Of a stretch of 6,558 nt of DNA, positions 1-5,581 are shown piece by piece (position 1 is the first letter of the stretch; every line of letters begins with the position of its first letter). Both the position numbers and the translations under genes were made by a program. Source of the DNA: Solobacterium sp. UBA1789 (lineage in GTDB: Bacteria; Bacillota_I; Bacilli_A; Erysipelotrichales; Erysipelotrichaceae); contig DCGB01000014.1 of the NCBI GenBank assembly GCA_002314515.1, positions 1-6,558 of the forward strand, in the 5' to 3' direction. The notes beneath the pieces were generated by a model. That model was not told the DNA's origin. It saw only the letters and a list, made by a program, of their open reading frames with translations, and ran no database searches.

Positions 1-9
1 TCTCCCCAT
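1..9 (-). CDS. 5' end of an unidentified gene (partial, three codons)
   Basis: Reading leftward, an ATG at 9-7 is followed by GGG AGA and then the window edge. It is called a real start because a near-perfect Shine-Dalgarno, AAAGGAGG (24-17), lies 7 nt upstream. Only Met-Gly-Arg is visible, so no function can be given. The gene points the same way as the insertion sequence and the ZIP gene beyond it. Before the insertion it probably lay about 100 bp downstream of the ZIP gene and may have shared its transcript. No convincing promoter of its own was found between the IS end and this start. Confidence 0.6.
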
Positions 10-63
10 AATATTTCCTCCTTTGAAATAATGATAAAAGAAAAAGTAGACTATTTTATGATG

Positions 64-84
64 TGTACCCAATATCCTAGACAT
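64..84 (+). repeat. Terminal inverted repeat of the IS, orfB-distal end
   Basis: The sequence starting TGTACCCAATATCCTAGACA matches the reverse complement of 1553-1573 (TGTACCCCAAATCCTAGACA) with few mismatches. The TG tip is typical of IS3-family ends. The similarity continues weakly outward (GAT at 60-62 and ATC at 1575-1577), so the exact tip could be off by a few bases. Confidence 0.85.
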
Positions 85-115
85 TAATTTGTCTTGTGTT
101 AATTGGATTATATCA

Positions 116-1051
116 TTAAGAAATCAAGCTAATGGATGTTTCCCTATATACTACAGGGGACATCCATTTTGTTTTTGATTGAATTCTTAAATTGTTATAG
201 TAATAAATATATCCATCTAATGCTTCTTTGAATTCTTCAAATGTTTTGTAGTCTTTCTCATATCCATAATAGATTTCGTTTTTAAGTGTTCCAAAGAAGG
301 ATTCCATTATGCAGTTATCGATACAGTTGCCTTTACGAGACATTGATTGAATAATGCCTTTATTTTTTAGAAAAGTAACGTATCTTGAATTTTGATATTG
401 CCATCCTTGATCGGAATGAAATATCAAACCTTCAAGGTTGTCATTAATTTTAAGGGCTTTAGATAACATATATTCAACTTGTTCAAAGTTAGGATGTAAA
501 GATAAGTTATACGATATTATTTCGTTGTTATACATATCCATAATTGGTGATAAGTAACACTTACCCCAATTAAAGTTAAATTGTGAGACATCAGTAGTCC
601 ATTTCTTATTAGGTTTATCAGCTTTAAAATCCCTTTGAATGATATTGTCAGCGATAGTTCCTACAGTTCCAAGATATGAATGATATTTCTCTTTAGGCAC
701 TTTGCCTTTAAGATTTAACTTATTCATAAGTCTTTGAACTTTCTTATGATTAACTATAAAGCCTCTATTAAGTAGTTCATGATATATTCTTCTAACACCA
801 TATCTACCTTTATGTTCATTGAATATAAGTGTTATTTCGCCTATTAATTCTTTATTCTTGATTTCATCATTATCAGGTTTACTTATTTCAAAGTAATAAG
901 TAGATCTAGGAAGATTAGCTGCTTCAAGTAAATCAGATAACTTATGGCCTTTAGAAACTAATTCTTTGATGAATCCTGCTTTTTCGCCTTGGCTGATAGT
1001 GCTGTATTCTGTTTTTTCTTGGCATTCTTCTCTATCACCAAGGCTCTTACT
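116..1051 (-). CDS. IS3-family transposase OrfB (DDE integrase), made as an OrfAB frameshift fusion
   Basis: This is the catalytic half of the transposase. The -1 frame is open from the slippery run (1057-1051) to TAA at 118-116, giving about 311 residues after the shift and an OrfAB fusion of about 471. It begins SKSLGDREECQEK. An HTH_21-like segment (EHKGRYGVRRIYHELLNRGF, about 812-750) is followed by an rve/RNase H-fold core. The catalytic triad is complete: Asp in KWTTDVSQF (592-590), Asp in IFHSDQGWQY (412-410) and Glu in IMESFFGTLK (304-302). There are 35 residues between the second Asp and the Glu, and a Lys seven residues after the Glu. No ATG, GTG, TTG or ATT codon occurs in this frame between the slippery site and the ATG at 727. 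That ATG lies inside the conserved region (VQRLMNKLNLKG), so it is not a credible start. Expression therefore depends on frameshifting. Confidence 0.92.
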   Translation of the reverse strand, partial: SKSLGDREECQEKTEYSTISQGEKAGFIKELVSKGHKLSDLLEAANLPRSTYYFEISKPDNDEIKNKELIGEITLIFNEHKGRYGVRRIYHELLNRGFIVNHKKVQRLMNKLNLKGKVPKEKYHSYLGTVGTIADNIIQRDFKADKPNKKWTTDVSQFNFNWGKCYLSPIMDMYNNEIISYNLSLHPNFEQVEYMLSKALKINDNLEGLIFHSDQGWQYQNSRYVTFLKNKGIIQSMSRKGNCIDNCIMESFFGTLKNEIYYGYEKDYKTFEEFKEALDGYIYYYNNLRIQSKTKWMSPVVYRETSISLIS

Positions 1052-1530
1052 TTTTTTAGGTAGGCATTCTCCGCTTCTAAATATTCATTTCTTCTTTTAA
1101 GAAGTTTAAGCTCTTCTTTTTCGCTTATTGTTAGTTTGGTGTTATCAATTACTTTTTTCATGGGTTTAGGTTCCTTTGGATGTCTACCTCTTTTATTTAA
1201 TTCTAAACCAGAATAACCTAATGTCTTATATTTTTGAACCCATTGATAAAGTTGACCAACATTTATTCCTGCCTCTATAGCTACTGATTTTTTTGATTGA
1301 CCAGCTAATACTTTTGCTACCAATTCGAATCTTTCCTCAGCTGTCCAATCTTTATTAAATTGTTTGTGCTTTAAGCCATCAATGCCATGTAGATTATATA
1401 ACCTTACCCAGCTCTCAATCATGGTAATAAAATTGCGATTATTAAGTTTGCACCATTTTGGCTTTATATTTTGTTTGCCAATTTTATAATTTTCTACGCA
1501 TTGTAGTTTGTACTCCCATGAGTATTTCAT
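958..1530 (-). CDS. IS3-family transposase OrfA (HTH/leucine-zipper subunit)
   Basis: This 190-residue protein is the DNA-binding frame of the IS. It has two helix-turn-helix-like segments, about residues 3-53 and 62-110 (the second contains WTAEERFELVAKVLAG and GQLYQWVQKYK). A basic linker follows, then a leucine-zipper-like coiled coil at about 138-160 (LKLLKRRNEYLEAENAYLKK), which in this family drives multimerisation. The ATG lies just inside the IS end, and its Shine-Dalgarno (AGGAAAGGGG, 1551-1542) lies in the terminal hairpin. Codons 158-160 (CTA AAA AAA, 1059-1051) form the slippery site where a fraction of ribosomes should move -1 into orfB. Ribosomes that do not shift add a Lys-rich tail of about 30 residues and stop at TAG (960-958). 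OrfA alone is normally a regulator of the OrfAB transposase. Confidence 0.93.
   Translation of the reverse strand: MKYSWEYKLQCVENYKIGKQNIKPKWCKLNNRNFITMIESWVRLYNLHGIDGLKHKQFNKDWTAEERFELVAKVLAGQSKKSVAIEAGINVGQLYQWVQKYKTLGYSGLELNKRGRHPKEPKPMKKVIDNTKLTISEKEELKLLKRRNEYLEAENAYLKKVRALVIEKNAKKKQNTALSAKAKKQDSSKN
1051..1057 (-). other. -1 programmed ribosomal frameshift site (orfA to orfB)
   Basis: On the minus strand orfA reads CTA AAA AAA GTA. The heptamer A_AAA_AAA followed by G is a standard bacterial -1 slippery sequence, with tandem tRNA-Lys slippage. The shifted frame (AAA AAA AGT AAG) runs straight into orfB. The site falls just after the leucine zipper, where IS3-family elements usually shift. 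Confidence 0.85.
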
Positions 1531-1538
1531 AAAAAAAT

Positions 1539-1572
1539 GTACCCCTTTCCTAGTGTCTAGGATTTGGGGTAC
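1539..1572 (-). promoter_or_regulatory. Hairpin at the IS end covering the orfA ribosome-binding site
   Basis: The arms GTACCCC-TTT-CCTAG (1539-1553) and CTAGG-ATTT-GGGGTAC (1557-1572) pair over 12 bases, with a small internal mismatch and a 3-nt loop. In a transcript entering the IS from the ZIP gene side, the whole orfA Shine-Dalgarno (1551-1542) would be in the stem. Such structures protect some transposons from activation by outside transcription. That role is inferred here. Confidence 0.55.
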
Positions 1573-1573
1573 A
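1553..1573 (-). repeat. Terminal inverted repeat of the IS, orfA-proximal end
   Basis: This is the partner of the repeat at 64-84. Its inner side is followed at once by a partial inverted copy of itself (1539-1553, GTACCCC...CCTAG). This end is therefore also one arm of a hairpin that includes the orfA ribosome-binding site. Confidence 0.85.
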
Positions 1574-1619
1574 TATCAATTAATCATTTCTTCTCTTTTA
1601 TTTAAAATTTATGCATCTC

Positions 1620-2477
1620 TTACATATATACCAGGAACAAACCGACAAGCACGCCTATCAGTGTCATAACAGCTGGTGCTTTTGAACGCAACATCAGAAA
1701 GGCCTCAGGCATCAACTCGCCAAAGACCACATATAACATGGCACCTCCGGCAAAACTCAATGATAAAGATAGCCATATAGGACCAATCAGACCTAAAGAA
1801 TAACCGACAAGTGCACCCAGGATCGTTGGAAGGCCCGACAAGGCTGTAACCATGACAGCCATCGTTTTACTCATACCACCGGAAATCAAAGGAACAGAAA
1901 CAGCCATACCCTCAGGAATATTATGTAAACCAATAATAACCGCAACCAGTAAAGCACTATTACCAGAAATATTTGTTACATCGTTGGCAAAAGAAGCACC
2001 AATAACCATGCCCTCTGGCATATTGTGCAAGGCAATCGCAAAAGCCATGACGATACCAGCCAGAAATAGCTGCTGATTGCCATTACGGGAGCGATGTTCA
2101 TAAAAATGATCAGAGTGAATCAATTCGTCCAAAGCATCTGCTGTTGCAGGATGTTCATCCTGTTCAATATGTGAAAGTTCTGGATTGGTATTTTTATCAA
2201 TCAGCCAGTTAAGCAGATAAACAACACCAAAACCAGCTACACAGCCAAGAGCAACCAGCCATATAGAAACAGGGGTTTCACTGCCCTCGGGATTAAAGGA
2301 TGCCGGCAAAAGATCAAAGCAGACAACTGCCAGCATAACACCAGCAGCAAAGCTCAACAAAAGACTGACAACCTTCGAAGAATCCTTTCGAAGTATAGCG
2401 CCAACCAAGCCACCCAAGCCAGTTCCTGCCATACCTGCAATTGCTGTAACGATAATGATATACCAGATCGCTTTCAT
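1620..2477 (-). CDS. ZIP-family divalent metal transporter (zinc/iron uptake)
   Basis: This 285-residue polytopic membrane protein is predicted to import divalent cations such as Zn2+, Fe2+ or Mn2+ across the cytoplasmic membrane. About three helices (residues 3-28, 35-58, 70-93) precede a hydrophilic, His/Asp/Glu-rich loop at about 99-132, with His at 103, 109, 121, 124 and 128, as expected for the variable metal-binding loop of ZIP proteins. The binuclear metal-site motifs are clear: ALHNMPEG (His151, Glu155) and GLHNIPEGM (His185, Glu189). A GELMPEA motif (Glu254, Glu258) lies in a later helix. The ATG is preceded by AGGAGA (2493-2488), 10 nt away. The gene has a consensus promoter overlapped by a palindrome, which suggests metal-dependent repression. 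No terminator is seen between its stop and the insertion sequence 46 bp downstream, so read-through into the IS is likely. The exact metal cannot be told from sequence. Confidence 0.92.
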   Translation of the reverse strand: MKAIWYIIIVTAIAGMAGTGLGGLVGAILRKDSSKVVSLLLSFAAGVMLAVVCFDLLPASFNPEGSETPVSIWLVALGCVAGFGVVYLLNWLIDKNTNPELSHIEQDEHPATADALDELIHSDHFYEHRSRNGNQQLFLAGIVMAFAIALHNMPEGMVIGASFANDVTNISGNSALLVAVIIGLHNIPEGMAVSVPLISGGMSKTMAVMVTALSGLPTILGALVGYSLGLIGPIWLSLSLSFAGGAMLYVVFGELMPEAFLMLRSKAPAVMTLIGVLVGLFLVYM

Positions 2478-2503
2478 AAAATGTTAGTCTCCTATAACTA
2501 TTT

Positions 2504-2535
2504 GTTAGTATAAACTAACTTATTTCAAATGTCAA
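2504..2535 (-). promoter_or_regulatory. Consensus promoter of the ZIP gene with overlapping operator-like palindrome
   Basis: On the minus strand TTGACA (2535-2530), a 17-nt spacer and TATACT (2512-2507) form a near-ideal sigma-A promoter. The -10 box lies inside a perfect 6+6 inverted repeat with a 4-nt centre, GTTAGTATAAACTAAC on the plus strand (2504-2519). A repressor bound there would block RNA polymerase. The size, symmetry and target gene suggest a metal-sensing repressor of the DtxR/MntR type, but this is inference; a Fur/Zur-family or other regulator is possible. Confidence 0.75.
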
Positions 2536-2558
2536 ATAAAGAGCCATCAGTGATGGCT
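2534..2558 (-). terminator. Rho-independent terminator of the cyclophilin gene
   Basis: On the minus strand, AGCCATC-ACT-GATGGCT (2558-2542) forms a 7-bp stem with a 3-nt loop, 2 nt after the TAG stop. It is followed by C and then TTTATTT (2540-2534). The T-tract is modest. Its last bases coincide with the -35 box of the ZIP promoter, so termination and the next promoter are packed together. Confidence 0.7.
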
Positions 2559-2560
2559 TT

Positions 2561-3031
2561 CTATACTTCATAAATACTTTTAATAACTGGTGGATCAAGA
2601 GGTCTATCTCTGAATCCTGTTTCAACATTGGCAAGTTCATCCAAAACCTCATAGCCCTCTACCAGCTGACCAAAGGCAGCATAAGAACCATCAAGATGTG
2701 GCGTATCAACATGACAGATAAAAAACTGGCTGGAAGCAGAATCAGGATCCATAGCTCTAGCCATAGAAATTGTTCCTCTTGTGTGCTTATGGTTGTTGAC
2801 TACACCATTGGCCAGAAATTCGCCTTTGATATTTTCCTTGGAACCACCAACGCCAGTACCCTTAGGATCACCACCCTGTATCATGAAATTGGCAATAATA
2901 CGATGAAAAATCAGGCCATCATAAAAATGTTCATTAAGCAATTTGCGGAAATTTGCACAAGTAATTGGGGCATTTTTTTCATCCAGTTCAAAGGACATCT
3001 TTTTGCCATCGTTCATTTCAATAATAATCAC
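2561..3031 (-). CDS. ppiB: Cyclophilin-type peptidyl-prolyl cis-trans isomerase
   Basis: This 156-residue single-domain cytoplasmic cyclophilin catalyses cis-trans isomerisation of peptide bonds before proline and helps protein folding. The family signature is intact: FHRIIANFMIQGGD (residues 42-55, with catalytic Arg44 and Gln52), GTISMARA (86-93), SASSQFFI (98-105) and HLDGSYAAFG (112-121). The Trp found in eukaryotic cyclophilins at the last motif is His112, which is common in bacterial forms. There is no signal peptide or membrane segment, and the length is normal for the small bacterial family. The start is GTG (3031-3029), chosen because GAGGG lies about 8 nt upstream and the protein begins directly with the first beta strand (MIIIEMNDG). 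The in-frame ATG at codon 6 is too far from that site. The gene is monocistronic, between a good -10 box and its own terminator, and divergent from the permease gene. Confidence 0.95.
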   Translation of the reverse strand: MIIIEMNDGKKMSFELDEKNAPITCANFRKLLNEHFYDGLIFHRIIANFMIQGGDPKGTGVGGSKENIKGEFLANGVVNNHKHTRGTISMARAMDPDSASSQFFICHVDTPHLDGSYAAFGQLVEGYEVLDELANVETGFRDRPLDPPVIKSIYEV

Positions 3032-3054
3032 AATATAACCCTCGCTTTAACATG

Positions 3055-3083
3055 ATTATAGCCTAAATACTGATATAATTCTA
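3055..3083 (-). promoter_or_regulatory. Promoter of the cyclophilin gene
   Basis: A perfect TATAAT (3060-3055, minus strand) lies about 24 nt before the GTG start. The best -35 at 17-nt spacing is the poor TAGAAT (3083-3078). The predicted transcript start near 3048 leaves a short leader with the GAGGG ribosome-binding site. This -35 region overlaps the -10 box of the divergent permease promoter. Confidence 0.6.
3071..3079 (+). promoter_or_regulatory. Extended -10 promoter of the EamA permease gene, probably leaderless
   Basis: TGATATAAT is an extended -10 element (TGn followed by a perfect TATAAT at 3074-3079). No good -35 exists at normal spacing; CATGAT is at 17 nt and TTAACA at 21 nt. 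The -10 ends only 7 nt before the ATG at 3087, so transcription should begin at or next to the start codon. Confidence 0.6.
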
Positions 3084-3086
3084 AAT

Positions 3087-3953
3087 ATGAGACAGAATAT
3101 TTATGCTGTACTAGCTGCCATGATCTGGGGCATGGCCTTTGTTGCCCAAAGTGTTGGTTCACAATCTTTAGACGCCCTAAGTTTTACTGCCATCCGTTTT
3201 GCAATAGCTGCCTTTTTTCTCTTTCTTCTCTGCCGTTATCGCAACAGAGGAAAAAACTTTAAAATCACCAACGATCTCTTTAATGCATCGCTGATCAATG
3301 GCCTTATTTCTTCTGTTTCCATGGTTTGTCAGCAGATAGGCATTGCCAATACCTCCAGTGGCAAAGCAGCTTTTATTACTGCCTTATATATTCTTATTGT
3401 TCCAATTATTGAATTCTTTTTGTATAAACGCTTTAAACTTAAACTCTGTTTTTCACTTATTCTAGCCAGCATTGGCCTATACTTCCTATGCGTCAGTTCA
3501 GCTATCATTATCGGCTTTTCGGATATCAGTCTGTTTATCTGTTCCTTCCTGTGTGCAGTACAAATAATGTGCATCGACTACTATGTCAACAAGGTTGATG
3601 GTATTGAAATGGCCTGTGGACAAATGATTATATCGTCTGTCATCTGTCTTTTTGGTATGTTGTTTTTTGGCAACGTTGAATTCAGGAATGTCATAGATGC
3701 CATACCGGCCCTCTTGTATTCTGGTGCCATATCCGGTGGTATTGCCTATATCTTACAGATCAAGGCTCAAACAGGATCAGATCCTTCAATGATATCGCTG
3801 CTTTTTTCATTAGAATCTGTATTTGCCTCCCTGTTTGGCGCTATTTTTCTCAAGCAGATAATGACAGCCCGAGAATTTACTGGCTGTATAATAATTATGA
3901 TTGCAATCATCATCTCGATTATTGATTTTAAGAAGGTAAAGAAAAATGATTAA
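3087..3953 (+). CDS. EamA/DMT-superfamily permease (drug/metabolite transporter)
   Basis: This 288-residue membrane protein has two EamA repeats of about five helices each, roughly residues 4-138 and 145-280. Family features include the opening AAMIWGMAFVAQS (10-22), the first-repeat motif NTSSGKAAFITALYILIVPIIEF (about 88-110) and the second-repeat equivalent DPSMISLLFSLESVFASLFGAIF (about 232-254). The usual LGE following that segment is LKQ here (255-257). The protein likely moves a small metabolite, often an amino acid in this family, across the cytoplasmic membrane; substrate and direction cannot be read from sequence. The ATG at 3087 is the natural start because helix 1 begins immediately after it. 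There is no Shine-Dalgarno upstream, and the -10 box is only 7 nt away, so the mRNA appears leaderless. The 3' end overlaps the next gene by 8 bp (ATGATTAA), implying translational coupling. Confidence 0.9.
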   Translation: MRQNIYAVLAAMIWGMAFVAQSVGSQSLDALSFTAIRFAIAAFFLFLLCRYRNRGKNFKITNDLFNASLINGLISSVSMVCQQIGIANTSSGKAAFITALYILIVPIIEFFLYKRFKLKLCFSLILASIGLYFLCVSSAIIIGFSDISLFICSFLCAVQIMCIDYYVNKVDGIEMACGQMIISSVICLFGMLFFGNVEFRNVIDAIPALLYSGAISGGIAYILQIKAQTGSDPSMISLLFSLESVFASLFGAIFLKQIMTAREFTGCIIIMIAIIISIIDFKKVKKND

Positions 3954-4977
3954 AATGCTAGAAATAAGTGGAAACGCCTATGAAATTGGAAAACAGCTTG
4001 GTATCTATTTTAAAGATTTTTTAAATAAAGAAATTATTCCCTATTATGAGGCATATAAAAAAGATGGTATTGCCCAAAAGATAACGAAACTCCAGGTAAA
4101 TCTCCAAAAAGAATTTCCCGAAGGACTAGAAGAAATCAATGGACGAGCTGATGGTGCCCAAATAGATCGTAATGTCTTTTTTCTCATGTTCTGCCCGGAA
4201 ATATTTGATTTAGCCTGTGGCTGTACAACCGTAATGATGAAAGATAAAAACGGTAATGTCCTCTTTTCTCACAACGAAGACGATAGTAACTTCTCTGAAG
4301 AAAATGTGGCTCTTGTCAGATATAACTATAAAGACCATTGGATAGTTGGCTATACCATGGCTACTAAACTGATTGGCTGCTTCTTTGGCTATAATTCCTA
4401 TGGCCTGGCATTTTCTTCCAACAGTATTTCCTGCTTTGAAAAAAAGACCGACAATCTTTCCCGTTATATCACTGAAAGAAAAATATTGAACGCCAAAACA
4501 ATTGAAGAAGCTATTGAAATAGCCAGAAGCCTTGTTGTTGCCTCACCATTCAGCATTAATGTTCTTGATATTGAAAAAAAAGAAGCCATCAACATTGAAA
4601 AAGACTATGAAGATATCTATCTGACAGAACTAGATGACCGCTATGCCCGCTCTAATCATTTTTTAAAAAAGAAAGGCGAAATAAAAATATCTACAAATTC
4701 ACTCTTCCGCTATCAAAAAAGTCAGGAACAGATTGATAAATTAAATAAAGAAAATGTCAAACTCGAAGATCTGATCAATATTCTGGCCTATCATACCGAT
4801 GATTTCTATCAGACTATTGAAATCGACTGTCAGCCTAATAATCCTGCCAACGGCAGAACGGTTGCCAATTTTGCTGTCGATACAATCAACAAAAAAGTAA
4901 TCATCAAAGACCGCATCGGTGGCCATCGCATAGTAATGAATTATTATGAATTCAATGACCTCAACAACAATCAATAA
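3946..4977 (+). CDS. C45-family Ntn hydrolase / acyl-CoA:6-APA acyltransferase-like protein
   Basis: This 343-residue protein resembles the peptidase C45 / isopenicillin-N acyltransferase (AAT) family. Members are N-terminal-nucleophile enzymes that cleave themselves and then hydrolyse or form amide bonds. The candidate nucleophile is Cys93 in ACGCTTVM, with self-cleavage expected between Gly92 and Cys93, as in the fungal enzyme's Gly-Cys-Thr site. Other family-like segments are LFSHNEDD (106-113), GYNSYGLAFSSNS (148-160) and RSNHF (235-239). The N-terminal 92 residues would be the small subunit. There is no signal peptide, so a cytoplasmic location is likely. GAAGG (3932-3936) lies 9 nt before the ATG at 3946, which favours it over the ATG at 3955. 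The start lies inside the end of the permease gene, so the two are co-translated. A joint role, such as transporting a compound and deacylating or acylating it, is inferred. The substrate is unknown. Confidence 0.82.
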   Translation: MIKMLEISGNAYEIGKQLGIYFKDFLNKEIIPYYEAYKKDGIAQKITKLQVNLQKEFPEGLEEINGRADGAQIDRNVFFLMFCPEIFDLACGCTTVMMKDKNGNVLFSHNEDDSNFSEENVALVRYNYKDHWIVGYTMATKLIGCFFGYNSYGLAFSSNSISCFEKKTDNLSRYITERKILNAKTIEEAIEIARSLVVASPFSINVLDIEKKEAINIEKDYEDIYLTELDDRYARSNHFLKKKGEIKISTNSLFRYQKSQEQIDKLNKENVKLEDLINILAYHTDDFYQTIEIDCQPNNPANGRTVANFAVDTINKKVIIKDRIGGHRIVMNYYEFNDLNNNQ

Positions 4978-4986
4978 GCATCACAT

Positions 4987-5009
4987 AAAAGCTACTGAAG
5001 TAGCTTTTT
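4987..5009 (+). terminator. Rho-independent terminator after the permease/C45 operon
   Basis: AAAAGCTAC (4987-4995), loop TGAA and GTAGCTTTT (5000-5008) form a 9-bp stem. The strand ends in a run of five T (5005-5009), 9 nt after the TAA stop. It separates this operon from the next gene. Confidence 0.88.
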
Positions 5010-5032
5010 CATTATCCATAAACAAATATTTC

Positions 5033-5041
5033 TGTTAAAAT
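5033..5041 (+). promoter_or_regulatory. Candidate promoter of the GHKL-like/DAACS gene
   Basis: TGTTAAAAT is an extended -10 (TGn plus TAAAAT, 5036-5041). A weak -35, TTATCC (5012-5017), sits 18 nt upstream. An alternative -10 is TAATAT at 5051-5056, with no good -35. Either places the transcript start 25-45 nt before the ATG, downstream of the preceding terminator. Confidence 0.4.
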
Positions 5042-5080
5042 TAAAAACAATAATATTTAGAAAGTTTATGAGAAAAAACA

Positions 5081-5581
5081 ATGAAAAAAAACAGTAAAAT
5101 AAACAATAATTCAAAAGAAAAACATATCGAACTCATTCATAAGCTTGATGGCGAGGGCATTGATCTGGTCTCAGAATGCATTATTAACTATTTTACTGGT
5201 CTTATTGATAAACAGAAAATTACGCGTATTCGTCTCAGTATTGAAGAAAGTCTGGGCCTATGGTGTGAAAATGCCAAAGAAAATGACCAGCTTAATTTAA
5301 CTATTAGCCAAAGCTTTAGTGGTTATAAAATCCGCCTCTTGGCTGATGGGCCAACATTAGACCCCTATGCCAAACAGGATGATTCAACGGGCAACGAATT
5401 CAGCAATCGCCTTTTGGTTGAACTGGGTCTGGTTCCTGAATACTATCGTGATGGTAATAAAAATGGTCTATATTTTAAAATTAACCGAAAACCAATGAAT
5501 CCAATCCTAAAGATTCTTCTGGTTATTGTTGCCGCTATCATTATTGGCATGACAATAAATGCTCTTGTACTAAAGAAATAG
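5081..5581 (+). CDS. GHKL/RsbW-like domain plus first helix of a DAACS transporter (N-terminal part of a frameshifted fusion)
   Basis: The 166-residue frame has a Lys/Asn-rich start (1-14), a soluble alpha/beta domain (about 15-136) and one transmembrane helix (about 141-163, PILKILLVIVAAIIIGMTIN). The soluble domain resembles anti-sigma-kinase-type GHKL ATPases. RIRLSIEESLGLW (49-61) aligns with the N-box helix, IRLLADGPTLDP (84-95) with the G1 strand and loop (D-G-x-x-x-D-P), and NEFSNRLLVELGLVPEYYRDG (105-125) with the G2 region and last helix. The Mg-binding Asn of the N-box is replaced (EESLGL) and the Gly-rich G2 loop is lost, so ATP binding is doubtful. The helix is the expected TM1 of a DAACS symporter, and the rest of that transporter follows at once in the -1 frame. 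The TAG TAA after Lys166 therefore looks like a frameshift product, not a natural end. The start ATG has only a weak ribosome-binding site (GAGA, 5070-5073). Confidence 0.75.
   Translation: MKKNSKINNNSKEKHIELIHKLDGEGIDLVSECIINYFTGLIDKQKITRIRLSIEESLGLWCENAKENDQLNLTISQSFSGYKIRLLADGPTLDPYAKQDDSTGNEFSNRLLVELGLVPEYYRDGNKNGLYFKINRKPMNPILKILLVIVAAIIIGMTINALVLKK

Larger units (their letters stand above)
64..1573 (-). mobile_element. Complete IS3-family (IS150-type) insertion sequence
   Basis: The element is about 1510 bp, normal for this family. It is bounded by imperfect inverted repeats that begin TGTACCC, at 64-84 and 1553-1573. It holds the standard two overlapping frames, orfA and then orfB in the -1 frame, both on the minus strand and joined by an A7 slippery run at 1057-1051. 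The DDE catalytic triad, the HTH domains and both ends are intact, so the element looks potentially active. No target-site duplication is obvious: the three bases outside the ends are ATG on the left and TAT on the right. It sits between the ZIP transporter gene and the gene starting at position 9, in the same orientation as both. Confidence 0.93.

Noticed and set aside
116..727. A free-standing 203-residue transposase gene starting at the ATG at 727
   Set aside because: The frame stays open upstream to the slippery site with conserved IS3 OrfB sequence, so this ATG is an internal methionine.
1552..1579. A hybrid promoter for orfA using flanking TTGATA (1579-1574) as -35
   Set aside because: The matching -10 (GACACT, 16-nt spacing) fits only half of the consensus, so support is too weak.
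1852..2076. Plus-strand open frame inside the ZIP gene
   Set aside because: It lies wholly antisense to a clear ZIP gene and shows no family motif.
2696..3055. Plus-strand open frame opposite the cyclophilin gene
   Set aside because: It is antisense to an intact cyclophilin, low in recognisable features, and overlaps the promoter region.
3329..3574. Minus-strand open frame inside the permease gene
   Set aside because: It is a shadow of the EamA gene with no motif.
4741..4974. Minus-strand open frame inside the C45 gene
   Set aside because: It is an antisense shadow with a low-complexity hydrophobic translation.
5068..5097. Alternative upstream ATG at 5068
   Set aside because: It is in a different frame from the GHKL-like domain and reaches a TAA after nine codons.
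5571..5581. A dedicated programmed frameshift signal like that of the IS
   Set aside because: The local sequence (A AAG AAA TAG) is not a good tandem slippery heptamer: the second Lys tRNA would have to re-pair with GAA. A one-base deletion is the simpler reading.
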